From contig CALSCQ010000826.1 in NCBI GenBank assembly GCA_943704525.1, forward strand, positions 1 to 26,634: DNA of 26,634 nucleotides, read 5' to 3'. This DNA is from Pigoraptor vietnamica (lineage: Eukaryota; Opisthokonta; Filasterea). Shown piece by piece: positions 1 to 11,200 of the stretch. The position numbers and the translations under genes were made by a program. Position 1 is the first letter of the stretch. Every line of letters starts with the position of its first letter. Below the pieces are notes generated by a model. It was not told the DNA's origin. It did not search any database and worked only from the letters and a program-made list of their open reading frames with translations.

Positions 1-52
<52 letters not shown>
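1..52. repeat. Poly-T homopolymer (52 T, cut by the window edge)
   Basis: There are 52 uninterrupted T residues from the first base. The tract lies inside the inferred intron just upstream of the acceptor at 110, so it may act as an exaggerated polypyrimidine tract. Its true length is unknown because the window begins inside it. Confidence 0.95.
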
Positions 53-110
53 CTTTTCCTTTCTGACTTTGTTTTCTTCTCCTTTCCAATCGCGCCCTTT
101 TGCTTTTCAG
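1..110 (+). other. 3' end of an intron, with branch-point-like motif and splice acceptor
   Basis: The window opens with 52 consecutive T. A CTGAC at 63-67 resembles a branch point, and a pyrimidine-rich stretch follows, ending in TTTTCAG at 104-110. The open frame that continues to 7664 starts here only after the TGA at 64-66, and its first in-frame ATG is at 360. The protein from 111 onward already looks like the rest of the coil. The simplest reading is that this is the tail of an intron and that translation starts upstream of the window. Confidence 0.75.
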
Positions 111-3100
111 CGCGCCGAAGTGTCTGCGCCTGCCATCGGCGACATTCTCCTCTCGTCCCCCACTCGCACGGTTGCCCTTGTCGCGACGACCGTCGGCGGC
201 GCCTCAGACCTCATCAACCTCGACGAAGAAGTGCAGGCGACTGCGAAGCACGTGCACGGGTCGGCGCTGCTGGACGGCCCCTCTCCCGATCTCGAGGCCG
301 CCCTTCGCAATGTCGCCGCCCTCGAAGAGACGGCGCGCGATCTGCGCTCCCGCCTCGCCATGTGCGACGCCGCGCTTGCGGAGTCGCGCGCGTCCGCCGA
401 GCGCACGGCTGCCGAGCTCGGCGCCGAGCTGTCTGCGGCCGTTGCCCGCTGCGAGGCTGCCGAGTGCGCGCGCGTCGCCGTCGCGCACGAGGTGGCGGAG
501 GCGAAGGCCAAGCTGTCGCTCGCGACGGTCGCCGCCGATTCGCTTCGCGCGAGGCTCGTGGACGCGGACGCACGCGCCGCCAACGGACTCGCGACCGCGC
601 AGGAGGCGCAGGCTCGCCTCGATGCGGCTGTGTCGGAGGCTGCCGAACTGCGCCGCGCCCTCGAAGCGGCTGAGAATGGATCGCGTGCTTCGGCGGAGGC
701 GCTGACGACCGTGAAGGCGCGGCTGGAGGGAGAGCTTGGAATGCTGCGTGCCGAGCACGCGCGCCTCGTCGCAGAGATGGAGCGGTGCGAGGGGGAAGTC
801 ATTTCCCTCCGCAGCGACAGCAAGGCGACGTCGGACAAGTGCGCCGCGGCCGAGTCACTCGCCGCCCAGCGCCTTGCTGAGAAGGAGGCGCTCGCTGCGC
901 GCGTGCGCTCTCTTGAGCTGGACGTTCAATCGGCCGCGATGAAGCTCGAGCAACTGCAGCTCGACTTTGACGACGCCGTCGAGCGCGAAGGCGATGCGTC
1001 TGCGCGCATCGCGGCGGCCGTCGAGGCGAAGGACCGCGCCGAGCGCGAAGTGGAGCGCCTCTCCGGCCTGCTGTCGGAGTCTGAGGCCAGGATCGCTTCC
1101 CTCGACGACGAGCTGAACGCGGCGCGTTCTTCTGCTCGCGAACTCGAGTCGCAGCTGTCCGACGCGCGGACGGCGGCGGACAACTACTCGTCGGTGGCGC
1201 GTGCACGCGACGCGTCGCTCGCTGAGATGCAGGCGCGCCTGGACGCCATCGCGCGCGAGTCCGACACTCGGGACAAATGCGCGTCGTCCGAAGTGGCGCA
1301 GCTGCAGGTCTCCCTCGCCGTCGCGAACGCAGAGCTCTCAGCGGCTCGTCACCTGTGCGAACAGAAGGCTGCGGAGGTTGCGCGTGCCGAAAGCGCACTT
1401 GCGGAGGCCCGCGAGTGCCTCTCTCGCGCGGCTGCTGAGTCTGAGGAGCTCAAGTCGCAGTGCGCACGCGCGACCGCCGACGCCTCTGCACTCGAGGACG
1501 AGGTTCGTCGCACCTGTGCGCTCGGCGAAGCCGCCAACCGCGAGAAGGACGCTGCGCTTGCCGCTGTCGCCGACGCAAATTCGAACGCAGAGCGGGCGCA
1601 TGAGCGCTGCGAGGCTCTCGAGGGAGAGCTGTGCGCCCTCAAGGCCAAGGCTGCGGTGCTCGAGTCTGATGCCGCCGCCCGCGGCCTTGCGCTTGCGGCT
1701 GCCCGGGAGGAGCTTGCGCGCGCCACAGAGGCCATGTCCCGCAGCGCGACTGTGTCGGACGAGCACGTGAGGGCCGCGATGGAGACATCGAGGAAGGCGA
1801 CCGAGGAGCTCAAGGCCGCCGTTGCCGCGCGCGAGACGATGGAGGCGGCACTGGCGGACAAGGTCGCCAAGCTCACTGCCGCGACGTCCGCGCTGCGCGA
1901 AAAGGACAACGAGATTGGCGCGCTGCGCTCGCGCGTGGAGCTCCTCGAGATGGACATGGAGGACGCCGCCGCAGCCGCGTCATCTGCGGAGACGGACCGC
2001 GTGAACCTCGCAAGTGAGCGCGACTCGCTCCACGCAAAGGCCACAACGCTCATGGCCGAGCTCGAAGCGTGCCGCGCGAAGCTCGAGGCGTCGTCAATGA
2101 CCGCGTCTGCTGCCGCGGCCGAGCGCGACGCCGCTGCGGCGGATGCCAGCGCGCTCAAGGCGCAACTTGCCATTGCACGTGACCGCGTGGAGGCCGCGCA
2201 GGCGGACGCTGTTGCGTCGAAGGAGGCGCTATCGTCGCTGTCCAAGGCGATGGCGGTCGAGTGCGAGTCGCTGCAGGGGCGCCTCGAGTGCGCGCGTCGC
2301 GAGGCCGACGAGCTCAGGGAGAAGGCAGCCGCTGCGGGCGATGCTGCTTCGCACGCTGGCGAGCGCGCCGCTGCCCTTGCCTCCGAGGTCGAGTCGCTTC
2401 GCGGAGAACTGAAGGCTGCTGAGGGGGAGGTTGCGCGCGCGCACTCTGCGCATGCGACTGCCTCTGCCGAGGTGTCGGACCTGCGCGCCCGCGTGGCCGC
2501 TGGGGATGCTGAGATGGCCCGCCTGAGTGCTGCGCTGCGGGCGTCCGAGGAAGCGGCGGCGAAGGGCAAGAGTGCTGCGGATGCCGACGTCGTTGCGCGC
2601 CTCGAAGAGGCGCTGGCGAAGGTTTCTGCGCTGTCGGTGGAACGCGACGCGTTTGCGGCGAAGGCGGCGAACGCGGAAGTGCTTGCTGCGCGCAAGGACG
2701 CCGAGGCCGAGTCTGTTCAGGAGGACCTCGAAACCCTCGAGTCGATGAACAGGGCGCTCGAGGAACAGCTCAAGGACGCGCAGGTGGCTGTTCGCGCGGA
2801 GGCGGAGAAGGCGTCGCGTGCCGAGTCCGAGAGGGCGAACGCTGCCAGCGCGCTCGCCTCCGCCCAGGAACGTCTTGCTGCGGCGGAGAAAGAGATGGCC
2901 GACATCAAGTCGAAGTTTGCGGAGGAGGGCCATCGACATGCCGACGAGGAGTCCCACGCGGCCGCGACGCTCGAATCTTGCCGTGCCGAGTGCACGCGCC
3001 TCGATGGCGCCGTTGCCCTTCTCAGCGCGCGTGTGACCGACGAGTGTGCCAAGCGCGCCGACGCCGAGAAGAAGGCAGAAGGCCTCGCTGCCGAGTGCGA

Positions 3101-6100
3101 GAAGCTGTCGCGACGCATCGATGAGCTCACGACCACGAAGGACGGCGCGGCACTCGAGGCAGAGTCGCTGCGCATCGCCCTTTCGGAGGCCAAGGCATCG
3201 CTCCAGGCCAGCGCTTCCGAGCTTTCGGCCGCCGTGAGCAAGTACGAGGCTGACTTTGCGGCGGCTAGGGAAGCGCAGGCTCTGTCCGAGTCGTCCGCTG
3301 TGCAGGCGCACGAAGAGAAGGAGCGCGCCATCGCCGCGTGCGCAGAGCTGCAGCGCAAGGTGGACTCTGCCACGAACGCACTGACTGTGCTGGAGGCGAG
3401 CGAGTGCGAGCTGAAGGCCGCGCTTGATGTCGCTCTCGCTGACGCCGCCGAAGCCAAGGCCCTTGCCGACTCGCTCCGCGTGGACATCGCGAACAGCAAG
3501 GCTGCCTTGGAGAAGCTCGCCGCCGAGCTGGAGGCTGCTCGCGGCACCGCGGCGAATGCGGACGAGCGCACTTCGACGCAAGTTGCGCGCCTTGCTGCCG
3601 AGCTTTCGGAGGCCAAGACAAGGCTTGGAGAAACGGAGGCTCGCCTGTCACTCGCCGAGGACGCGTCATCGAAGGCCTCGGCCACGTGCGAGTCCCTTCG
3701 CGCGGAGCTTTCCGAGGTCTCGGCAGACCTGGATGCCGCCGCGAGGGCCGGAACGGAGGCATGCGAGCAGCTTGCGGCCGCCTTGACGCGCGCTGCAATG
3801 GCGGAGGAGGAGCGGGACGGCGCTCTCCGCGCTGCAAGCGAGGCGTCTGCGCGAGCGGCTGCCGCGACGACGGCAGTGGACGGGCACGAGAAGGCGGCCG
3901 CTGCCGCGCACGAGCAGGCCTCCGCGCTTTCCGCCGAGGTTGCTCGTCTCGGTCGCGAGATTCAGGCGCGCACGCTCGAGCTCGAGAACACTGTCGCCGC
4001 TCTGGAGGGCGCTCGCTCGGCCTGCGCGGACCTTGAGAGCCGCCTGCGGGGCGTCGAGGAGCGTGCTGATGCCGCGTCGGCCGAACACGACGCCGAAATC
4101 GCCAAGATGAAGGAGGCGCTGCGCATGGCCACGGTGGAGCGCGAGGGCGCTGTCCGCGCGGCGGAAAAGGCGACGAGCGAGGCCGAGTCGCTTCGCGCGA
4201 CAATTGCGGCGATGGCGTCGGACAACAAGGCGCTTGCGTCGACCGTCGACGACGGGTGCGAGGGGACGTCCGCCCGCGACGAACGCATCGCAGAGCTGTC
4301 GGCCGAGCTGGAGCTCAAGCGGTGCGCGATTGAGGACCTGCGCGAGGCGGCTCTTGCAAAGGACGCGGAGATTCAGCGGCTGACGGCGGCGGTGGCGACT
4401 CTCGAGGATTCGCTTGCGGCATCGAAGGCATCCGCCGCCCAGAACACCGCGTCGGGCGGCGCCGTGGCTGCGCACGCGGACGCCATGGCCAAGGCGCACG
4501 CTGCTGCGCTCGCCCGCGTGAATTCCGAGCTGGAGCGCACGCGCGGAATGCTGGACGACGCCCTCGGACAGTCTGCGGCGACGAAGGAGGAGTTGGACAA
4601 GGCGCGCGAGGACGTGCGCCACCTCCAGGCGGCCGCCGAGATGGCCCGCCACGCTGCCGCCGAGAGCGAGCGCAAGGTCGAAGAGGCCAAGCGCGAGACG
4701 AAGCGCGCTCTCGCCGACCTCGAGCAGTGCGAGGCGATGCTGGAGGCCGCGAAGGGTACCGAGGCGGCGTTTGCAAGCGAGAAGGAGCGCCTCACGGTTG
4801 CGTACCAGAATGCGAACGAGGCCGTGACGGCCCTCCAGCGGCAGCTGTGCGCGGAGAAGGCCGCTGCGCGCGAGGCGATTGCCAACATGGAGAAGGAGCG
4901 CGCGGGCGCTGCCGAGGAGATCGAACAGCTCAAGGCCGCGCTTGAGACGGCGAACAGTGCGCCTCCTTCCGTGGGCGCTGCGGTCACCGGTGAAGTCGAC
5001 GCCCCGGCAGAGATCGGCACGGCCGAAGCCAGCGCGCACGAGGCTGCGATGTCGGAGGACCTCCTCACCGAACTCGTGAAGGAGAAGGAGTCGCTGTTGG
5101 AGCGGGTCGCCGAGACCGAGCGCAAGTGCGGCGAGCTGAAGGACGCGCTCAACGCCGCGCGCGTAGAGCTCGTCAGCGAACAGGCGCGCGCGGCGGCGCT
5201 CGAGGTCGACGTCGAGGCCCTCCGTTCACTGAGCGCAGGCGACGACGACGAGTGCGAGGCTCCGCGTAAGCGCCGGCGGTCGGCGTCTTCGTCGGTCGCA
5301 CTGTCGCCCGGCACTGCGTCGGACATGGCCGCGGTGGTCGATAACATCGGAAGTGCTCTCGCGCGCGCCGAGGACCGCCTCGCAGAGCTCGAGGGCGAAA
5401 TTGAGCGCCTCACTGCTTTGCTTGAGCAGGAGCGTGCCCTCAAGGCGGACGCGGAGACGCGTGCCGAGCGCGTGGCTACGTCTCTTGTCGAGCGCACGGA
5501 CGAGCTGTCCCGAGTGCGCGCCGATCTGGAGGCCAGCATTGCCGTGGAACGTCTGCGTGCTGCCGACGCCGAAGTGGAGCGCGACTTTAAGGTGCGCGAG
5601 TGCGAGGAGGCGGCGGAGGCGATGTCGAAGGCCGTCCGTGCGGCGGAGGAGAAGGACGCGGCGCTCACCAAGGCCTCCGCGGAGCGCGCTTCGTTGCGTG
5701 CGCAGGTGGACCAGCTGCTTGCGGACGGCGCGGCGAACGAGGATGCCATCTTTGATCTGCAGCAGCGCGTGACGGGCGCGGAGGCGCGTGCGGACGCAGC
5801 CGCAAAGGCGCTCGGTGAAGCCGAGGACTCGCTTGCAAAGGCCGTCGCGCGCGTCGTGGACGCTGAGGCGGCCCTCTCCGCGAAGGAGGGGGAGGTTGAG
5901 GAGGCTCGTGCCGCCGCTGCCGATCTCGCCGGGCGGCTTGCTTCGGCCGAGAGCTCGCTCGATGCGGCACGGCGGGAGATGGCTCTGTTGAAGGACACGG
6001 TATCGCAGCTCAACGCTGCGCGTGCCACGGACGCCAACAACATCGACTCGCTCTCCCGCGATCTCGAGGAGGCAAAGGCTGCACTGGAATCTGCGCTGCA

Positions 6101-7664
6101 CTCGCAGGAGACCTCGGTCAAGTCCCGGGACGACTCGATTGCGTCTCTGCGTGAGGCGCTCGACGCTGCCGAGAACGCGCTTGCCGAGGCGCGCGAGCAG
6201 CACGCGGCGGCCGTCGACGAGGCGATTTCCGCGCGCTCCGAGGCGACCGACGCGTGCTCGAAGGGGGCAACGCTGAAGGAGCGCGTGCGGTTCCTCGAGA
6301 CTCGTCTTGCCGACATGCAGTCCGATTACGCCGGGGCTGCGGCGCGCATGGAGGCTGCCCTCGAGAGCGCGACGGGTGAGGCGCGTGCGTTATCGTCGCG
6401 CCTGGCCGAGAGCGGGCGTGCGGTGGCCGCTCTCCAAGCGCAGGTGGCTGACTTGGAGGCTCAGCGCGCGCGTCTCCTCGAGACGGTTTCTTCGCTCGGA
6501 ACGACGACCAAGGGGCCCTCTGAGCGCGAGAAGATGCTCGAGGACGAGCTGGAAGAGATGAAGACGGCGCTTGGAGAGGCAGAGCGCGCCCGCGCCGCCG
6601 ACCTGGCCGAGGCGCAGGAGACTATGAACAAGTACCGCGATCTCCTCGCGCGCACGAAGCAGCTCGAGCGCACGAATGCCAAGCTGGCATCCCAGCCTCA
6701 GCCCGCGGGCGTCCGCGCAGACGAGCCCATGCTGCACGCTCCCGTCGCCCAACCGTCGGCCCCGGTCGTTGCGGTCGCCCAGCAGCAGCCCCAGCCCTCG
6801 TTGCTCCCCCGCGTGATGACGCGCGCAGCCAAGCGCCGCAGCGACGAGTTTGCGGCGTCCAACGGCATTGCCGAGAGTGGCACTCCCCTCGAGTACTCTG
6901 TGGCGAAGAGGGCGCGCCTGGACGCATCGGCGACCGCCTCCCCTGTGGCTGCCAAGACGCTCTTTGGTGTCCCGACGAAGTCTGCCCCCGCCTCGACACC
7001 GAGTAAGATGACGACCCCTCGCCGCGCCACCACCCCCCTTGGCCCATCGGCGGTTTCTGCTGCTGCGGCCCCCGTTCCCGCCTCGAGCTACGTCGCGTCC
7101 GCGCTTCAGCCGAGCGCTGCCGTCCCGCTTGCGTCGCAGCCGCGCGTGGCCATCGACCTCCACACGGTCAAGCCGATGTCCAAGCTGCTCTCTGCGCGCG
7201 CGATGGCGGCAATCGACAGTGCCATGGCGCGGTCCACACCCAAGAAGCAACTGCAGCCCGTCGCACCTGCCGCACCCACTGTGGCGGTTGCCGTCCCGCC
7301 GGTGCAGTCTGCGATCGTCGCCCCGGCGCCGCCCGCAGTCTCGCTTGTCCCACCAGCCGCTGTGCAAGCGCCCGAGACGCGCGCTCTTCGTTCAGCGCTT
7401 CGGACAGGGCCGCAGTCGCCCGCGCGGGCGGCGCTGTCGTCGTCCCTCGTGAAGCCGTCGTTTGACTCGTCTGCGGAGGACAAGGAGAACAGCAGTGCGG
7501 CCGTTGTGGCTGGGCGTGCGAAGCGACAGGGACTTCGCGCTCGGTTCGACACGACTGTGAACGTGATTGAGCACAACGCGACGGTGCCGTCAAAAGTTGC
7601 GCTGCCGACGACGCCCGCCGCCGCCGTGCCCCAGGAGAAGGAGCAGGAGTGCAACGTCCAGTGA
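111..7664 (+). CDS. Giant coiled-coil protein, 3' exon (5' end outside window)
   Basis: This is a single open exon of 2517 codons ending in TGA, entered from a CAG acceptor at 110. Residues about 60-2190 (counting from 111) are almost continuous Ala/Glu/Arg/Leu/Lys-rich heptads, as expected for a very long parallel coiled coil. One clear break lies near residues 1617-1642, which are Pro/Gly/Val-rich. A basic cluster RKRRR sits at 1719-1723. From about residue 2194 the chain becomes Pro/Ala/Ser-rich and disordered, with further basic motifs (AAKRR, AKRARL), several TP and SP sites, and a KEN triplet at 2458-2460. These features suggest a nuclear or spindle structural protein of the NuMA or Tpr/Mlp type. 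That is inference from architecture only; I see no diagnostic domain and do not recognise an orthologue. An extended rod could reach roughly 300 nm. The ATG at 360 is a less likely start, because residues before it are coding-like and the acceptor is good. Confidence 0.85.
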   Translation, partial: RAEVSAPAIGDILLSSPTRTVALVATTVGGASDLINLDEEVQATAKHVHGSALLDGPSPDLEAALRNVAALEETARDLRSRLAMCDAALAESRASAERTAAELGAELSAAVARCEAAECARVAVAHEVAEAKAKLSLATVAADSLRARLVDADARAANGLATAQEAQARLDAAVSEAAELRRALEAAENGSRASAEALTTVKARLEGELGMLRAEHARLVAEMERCEGEVISLRSDSKATSDKCAAAESLAAQRLAEKEALAARVRSLELDVQSAAMKLEQLQLDFDDAVEREGDASARIAAAVEAKDRAEREVERLSGLLSESEARIASLDDELNAARSSARELESQLSDARTAADNYSSVARARDASLAEMQARLDAIARESDTRDKCASSEVAQLQVSLAVANAELSAARHLCEQKAAEVARAESALAEARECLSRAAAESEELKSQCARATADASALEDEVRRTCALGEAANREKDAALAAVADANSNAERAHERCEALEGELCALKAKAAVLESDAAARGLALAAAREELARATEAMSRSATVSDEHVRAAMETSRKATEELKAAVAARETMEAALADKVAKLTAATSALREKDNEIGALRSRVELLEMDMEDAAAAASSAETDRVNLASERDSLHAKATTLMAELEACRAKLEASSMTASAAAAERDAAAADASALKAQLAIARDRVEAAQADAVASKEALSSLSKAMAVECESLQGRLECARREADELREKAAAAGDAASHAGERAAALASEVESLRGELKAAEGEVARAHSAHATASAEVSDLRARVAAGDAEMARLSAALRASEEAAAKGKSAADADVVARLEEALAKVSALSVERDAFAAKAANAEVLAARKDAEAESVQEDLETLESMNRALEEQLKDAQVAVRAEAEKASRAESERANAASALASAQERLAAAEKEMADIKSKFAEEGHRHADEESHAAATLESCRAECTRLDGAVALLSARVTDECAKRADAEKKAEGLAAECEKLSRRIDELTTTKDGAALEAESLRIALSEAKASLQASASELSAAVSKYEADFAAAREAQALSESSAVQAHEEKERAIAACAELQRKVDSATNALTVLEASECELKAALDVALADAAEAKALADSLRVDIANSKAALEKLAAELEAARGTAANADERTSTQVARLAAELSEAKTRLGETEARLSLAEDASSKASATCESLRAELSEVSADLDAAARAGTEACEQLAAALTRAAMAEEERDGALRAASEASARAAAATTAVDGHEKAAAAAHEQASALSAEVARLGREIQARTLELENTVAALEGARSACADLESRLRGVEERADAASAEHDAEIAKMKEALRMATVEREGAVRAAEKATSEAESLRATIAAMASDNKALASTVDDGCEGTSARDERIAELSAELELKRCAIEDLREAALAKDAEIQRLTAAVATLEDSLAASKASAAQNTASGGAVAAHADAMAKAHAAALARVNSELERTRGMLDDALGQSAATKEELDKAREDVRHLQAAAEMARHAAAESERKVEEAKRETKRALADLEQCEAMLEAAKGTEAAFASEKERLTVAYQNANEAVTALQRQLCAEKAAAREAIANMEKERAGAAEEIEQLKAALETANSAPPSVGAAVTGEVDAPAEIGTAEASAHEAAMSEDLLTELVKEKESLLERVAETERKCGELKDALNAARVELVSEQARAAALEVDVEALRSLSAGDDDECEAPRKRRRSASSSVALSPGTASDMAAVVDNIGSALARAEDRLAELEGEIERLTALLEQERALKADAETRAERVATSLVERTDELSRVRADLEASIAVERLRAADAEVERDFKVRECEEAAEAMSKAVRAAEEKDAALTKASAERASLRAQVDQLLADGAANEDAIFDLQQRVTGAEARADAAAKALGEAEDSLAKAVARVVDAEAALSAKEGEVEEARAAAADLAGRLASAESSLDAARREMALLKDTVSQLNAARATDANNIDSLSRDLEEAKAALESALHSQETSVKSRDDSIASLREALDAAENALAEAREQHAAAVDEAISARSEATDACSKGATLKERVRFLETRLADMQSDYAGAAARMEAALESATGEARALSSRLAESGRAVAALQAQVADLEAQRARLLETVSSLGTTTKGPSEREKMLEDELEEMKTALGEAERARAADLAEAQETMNKYRDLLARTKQLERTNAKLASQPQPAGVRADEPMLHAPVAQPSAPVVAVAQQQPQPSLLPRVMTRAAKRRSDEFAASNGIAESGTPLEYSVAKRARLDASATASPVAAKTLFGVPTKSAPASTPSKMTTPRRATTPLGPSAVSAAAAPVPASSYVASALQPSAAVPLASQPRVAIDLHTVKPMSKLLSARAMAAIDSAMARSTPKKQLQPVAPAAPTVAVAVPPVQSAIVAPAPPAVSLVPPAAVQAPETRALRSALRTGPQSPARAALSSSLVKPSFDSSAEDKENSSAAVVAGRAKRQGLRARFDTTVNVIEHNATVPSKVALPTTPAAAVPQEKEQECNVQ

Positions 7665-8009
7665 GAAGTGTGACGTGGATGGGGAGAGAGAAAGAATGCG
7701 TGTGAGGGACTTCAAGATCTCCGCTCTCGCCATGCACCTGTGCTTGTCTGTTTGTTCTGCCGTTTGCGTTGCGCGTTTTGCGGCGCGTTGCCTTTCTTTG
7801 CGGCTGCCTTCGAGTGAATGAAGCAAGCTGCCAACTGATTACGGACCCAGCGTTTGTGTTGCTTCAATGTATGACACTGAACATAACGGCGACAGTAATG
7901 CATAGACTGGCGACTGTCCGTTTCCGTAGCGGCGGCATTCGTATCGCCTTGACTCTCTTGAGGGGCCGTAAAAGCAAAGCCATAGAGGGCATCCACTTTG
8001 GATCTTTGT

Positions 8010-8056
<47 letters not shown>

Positions 8057-8264
8057 CCACAACAAAAAATTGCCGAGTTCTCGCTTGGCGGTTGCCATCG
8101 AACAACCCCACCCTGGATCGAGAGGGTGACCCGCAGACAGGCGATCGATGATTGTGCATGGCTTGTCGCTCGCTCACAAAGAAACGGAGAAGTCTTTTTC
8201 ACTGGGACATCGAGTGCAAACCGCCGCGAGGCTGCATGGAAGGAGTCGCACACGCTCCTCCAGC
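7665..8264. other. Intergenic spacer (3' flank of the coiled-coil gene, 5' flank of the receptor kinase)
   Basis: This 600-bp spacer lies between two same-strand genes. It holds a pure poly-T run and no convincing coding sequence. A second in-frame ATG for the downstream gene occurs at 8148, but it would put about 39 basic, polar residues ahead of a clean signal peptide. I therefore treat 8148-8264 as probable 5' UTR. No TATA box or canonical AATAAA poly-A signal stands out. Confidence 0.6.
8011..8056. repeat. Poly-T homopolymer, 46 T
   Basis: This is an uninterrupted run of T on the + strand, about 350 bp downstream of one stop codon and about 210 bp upstream of the next start. It could be a nucleosome-excluding dA:dT promoter element or simple slippage. 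No target-site duplication or retroelement body flanks it. Confidence 0.95.
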
Positions 8265-11200
8265 ATGGCCTCGCGTGTTGTGTTGTTGTTGTTAGTATGC
8301 GGTAGTGCGTTGTGGCACTTTGCTCTCGCAACTACCGCGGTCCAGACCACAGTCGAGTACGGCGGGGACAACTTTTTTGAAGCCGTTCGCCTCGGCGCCG
8401 ATGCCGCCGCACAAGACCCCAGTTATTCCGCCGTCGTAGTTCTCACGAGGGCGAATGCGTCCGCGAATGCGTCGTCGGTGGGCGAGACGACGTACCCTGT
8501 CGCGGTAAACGGGATGTCTGTCACTATTCGCGGTGAGGGCGCCGTCTTCGCGTGTCCAACAGACATTCGTCACGGAGGCGTGAAAATCGGCGCCGGTGGC
8601 GCGCTCCACGTCGCAAACACGACGCTTCTCGACTGTCGCGGTGCAGTGCCGTTGATTGCGGTTGGTAACGGGACTGCGTCTTCGTGGAGAAACGTGTCCA
8701 TCGTTCGCCTCGACGGCACGTTCGCGTTTGTCGAAGGCACTCTGAGCATCAGCGCCGCGTCGTTTCTCAACTCCTCCGGCACGGGCGAACCGGTGATTGC
8801 GGCCCTCTCGCGCGGCGCAAGGGTTGATTTCGCGAACGTGACGGTGGCGTCTGCCCTCGTGAGCAACTCGATGGGCGGGCTATTTCAGGCGAGCGACACG
8901 TCGAGCCTCACGCTGTCCGCGTGCACGCTTCGCGACGTGATTCTCTCCAACGGCTACGGCGGCGTGTTGTGGGCGGGCGGCACGAGCGCGATTTCGATCG
9001 CCGACACGATCATTGAGCGAACATCCGCTTCGCGAGGAGGCGTTTTCTACATCTCCGATTCGGCAAACCTCGGACTCGAAAGCGTTCGAATTGTCGGCGC
9101 GACTTCCTCGTTCAGCGGCGGCACTACAGCTTGCGAGGTATCCGGACGCGTCGTTTTTCGCAACGTGACGAGCGTCGCATCCGCGTGCGGGAGCGGTTTC
9201 GGCGGCTTCGTGGACGTGTTTGACGACTGCCGCTTCAACATGACCGACTCGCACGTCGAGGGCTCGCAGAGTGCCGTGTCCGGCGGCGCGCTGTGGTCAT
9301 CAGGCGCCGGCGTCTCCTACATCGACAACGTGGACTTTGCCAACACTGCGGCGGCAGGGATCGGCGGCGCGATCGGGGTCAGCGGGCAGAGCTCCGCGTA
9401 CCTCTCGCGCGTCCGCATCTCGAACGCGAGCGCAGAGTATGGCGGGTGCATTTACATGGACAACTTTGCGACGCTCATTATGCGCTCTTCGACCGTCAGC
9501 ACGGTCCGCACGGGCGCGTACGGCGCGATCATCACTCTCGGCTCGCCGTACATTTCGCTCGAGGACGTCGAGTTTAGCGCCATGCGCGCGCTCTCGGGCG
9601 GCTTCGTTTACCTCTCTGGTACTGCAAAGCTGGTGGCGTCCAGGTGCCGGCTGTCTGGCGTCGGGGCAGCGCTCGACGGCGGCGGGTTTTTTGTGAGCGG
9701 AGGGGCGGGGGGCGTGCTGAAAGACTCGACCTTTCGCGACATTGCGACCGGCGGTAACGGGGGATTCGCGTTCGTGGAGGAGCGCGGGTCGCTCGTCGTG
9801 GAGCGGTGCGCGTTTGCGAACGTGTCGGCCGTGAAGTCCGGGGGCGCACTTTACGCACGCGGCGCCACGTCCGTGTCGCTGAGATCCCTGGATTTTTTTG
9901 CCACGGCGTGCGGCGGGCGCGGGGGAATGCTCTCCGGCGTCGAGTTCGCTGTGATTGACGTGCGCGACAGCACCTTGAAGCTGTCGTCGGCGGGCGCGGG
10001 CGCGGGCGCGGCGGGCGGGAACGCGACCTCCGCGACGTCCTCCTCTGCGAGCGACAAGTACCTCAATTCCTTCGCCGGTTTCAGCGGCGGCGCGATCAGC
10101 GTCGAGGACTCGGTCGCCATCACGGTGAACAACGTAACGGCCACACGCGTGTCGGCCGCGGGTGCCGGCGGCTTCATGGTCGCGACGGGCCGGGGCGTGT
10201 CCGCCGTTGTGGGCAACGTTTCCGTCGCAAACGCGCGCGCGTACGTCGGCGGGGCATTCGTCGTTGGCCTCGGGGCTTCGCTTTCGCTTGTGGACGTTGG
10301 CGTGAACACGGCCGTCGCGAGCGCGGACGGCGGGTGCGTCTACGTCGCGGGGGGCTCCACGATCCTCTTTGGACGGTCCGTTCTGCAGAACTGCTTCGCC
10401 GGTGCTGTGCGCTCCACGTTCGGCGCGGGCGGGGCGATCTACCTTGGGCCGGGGATTCGCGGGGGGATAACGTCCGCCACGCACGCGTCCAACGTCAGCG
10501 CCGTCTTAGGTCCCGGCATTTACAGTTACGGCGTGCTGCCAGCGACGGCGCTGGTCCACGCGAATGTTTCCGACGAAATTTCGATCGACAAGTCCGAGAT
10601 CCCGTCGAATTGGGAGAGCGGCGGATTGCTCGTGGGCGCAGTGAGTCGCTTGGCGTCGTCCGTGTCCGCTGTCACTGTCCAGACGGGTTCTCCGCTTCCC
10701 CCGTTCGAGCTGGAAATCAGGGACGTGTACGGCGGCCGCGTGTCGCTGCCGGCCGACCAAAATCTCGCCATTCGCGTGCGGCTGTCGTCCGAAGGAGGCA
10801 AGGGCGTTGTTGCGACCGGCGTCTACCTCGTGGGTGACGTGGAGAAGAATTTCGCAACGGCGGCGTTCGTGAGGTTCTCGGGATTGCGGCTGTTTGCGCC
10901 GGCGGGAAACTACGCTCTGCGTGCCGAGTCGTCAAACCCGTTCCTGTACGGCGACCTCGATCTCGACGACAACCGCTGCCAGTTCTTGCGCACGTTCAGT
11001 CTCAACGTGACGGTCGCGCACTGCGAAATGGCACTCTTGCCGCTGGACGGCGACGCGAGCCAGATGGCGTGGCAGTGCGTTGCCTCGGACGGGTCGTCGA
11101 ACACCGTGCGGGTCGTCGTGCCGTCCGTGCTGGGCTCCCTCGTCCTGTTGGTGGCGATTGCGGTCCTTGTGCGCTGGCGGTGGGTGGTCGACCGCCGCGA

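Noticed and set aside
69-110. Open frame before 111 as the N-terminus of the coiled-coil protein
   Set aside because: It opens with TTG, not ATG, and has branch-point, pyrimidine-tract and CAG acceptor features, so it reads as intron.
4373-6316. 647-codon minus-strand open frame and similar long antisense frames under the coiled-coil exon
   Set aside because: They mirror the Ala/Glu/Arg-rich sense codons; the Ser/Ala/Arg-rich products are typical antisense shadows in GC-rich DNA.
8148-8264. Upstream in-frame ATG extending the receptor kinase by 39 residues
   Set aside because: The added residues are basic and polar and would bury the clean signal peptide that starts at 8265.
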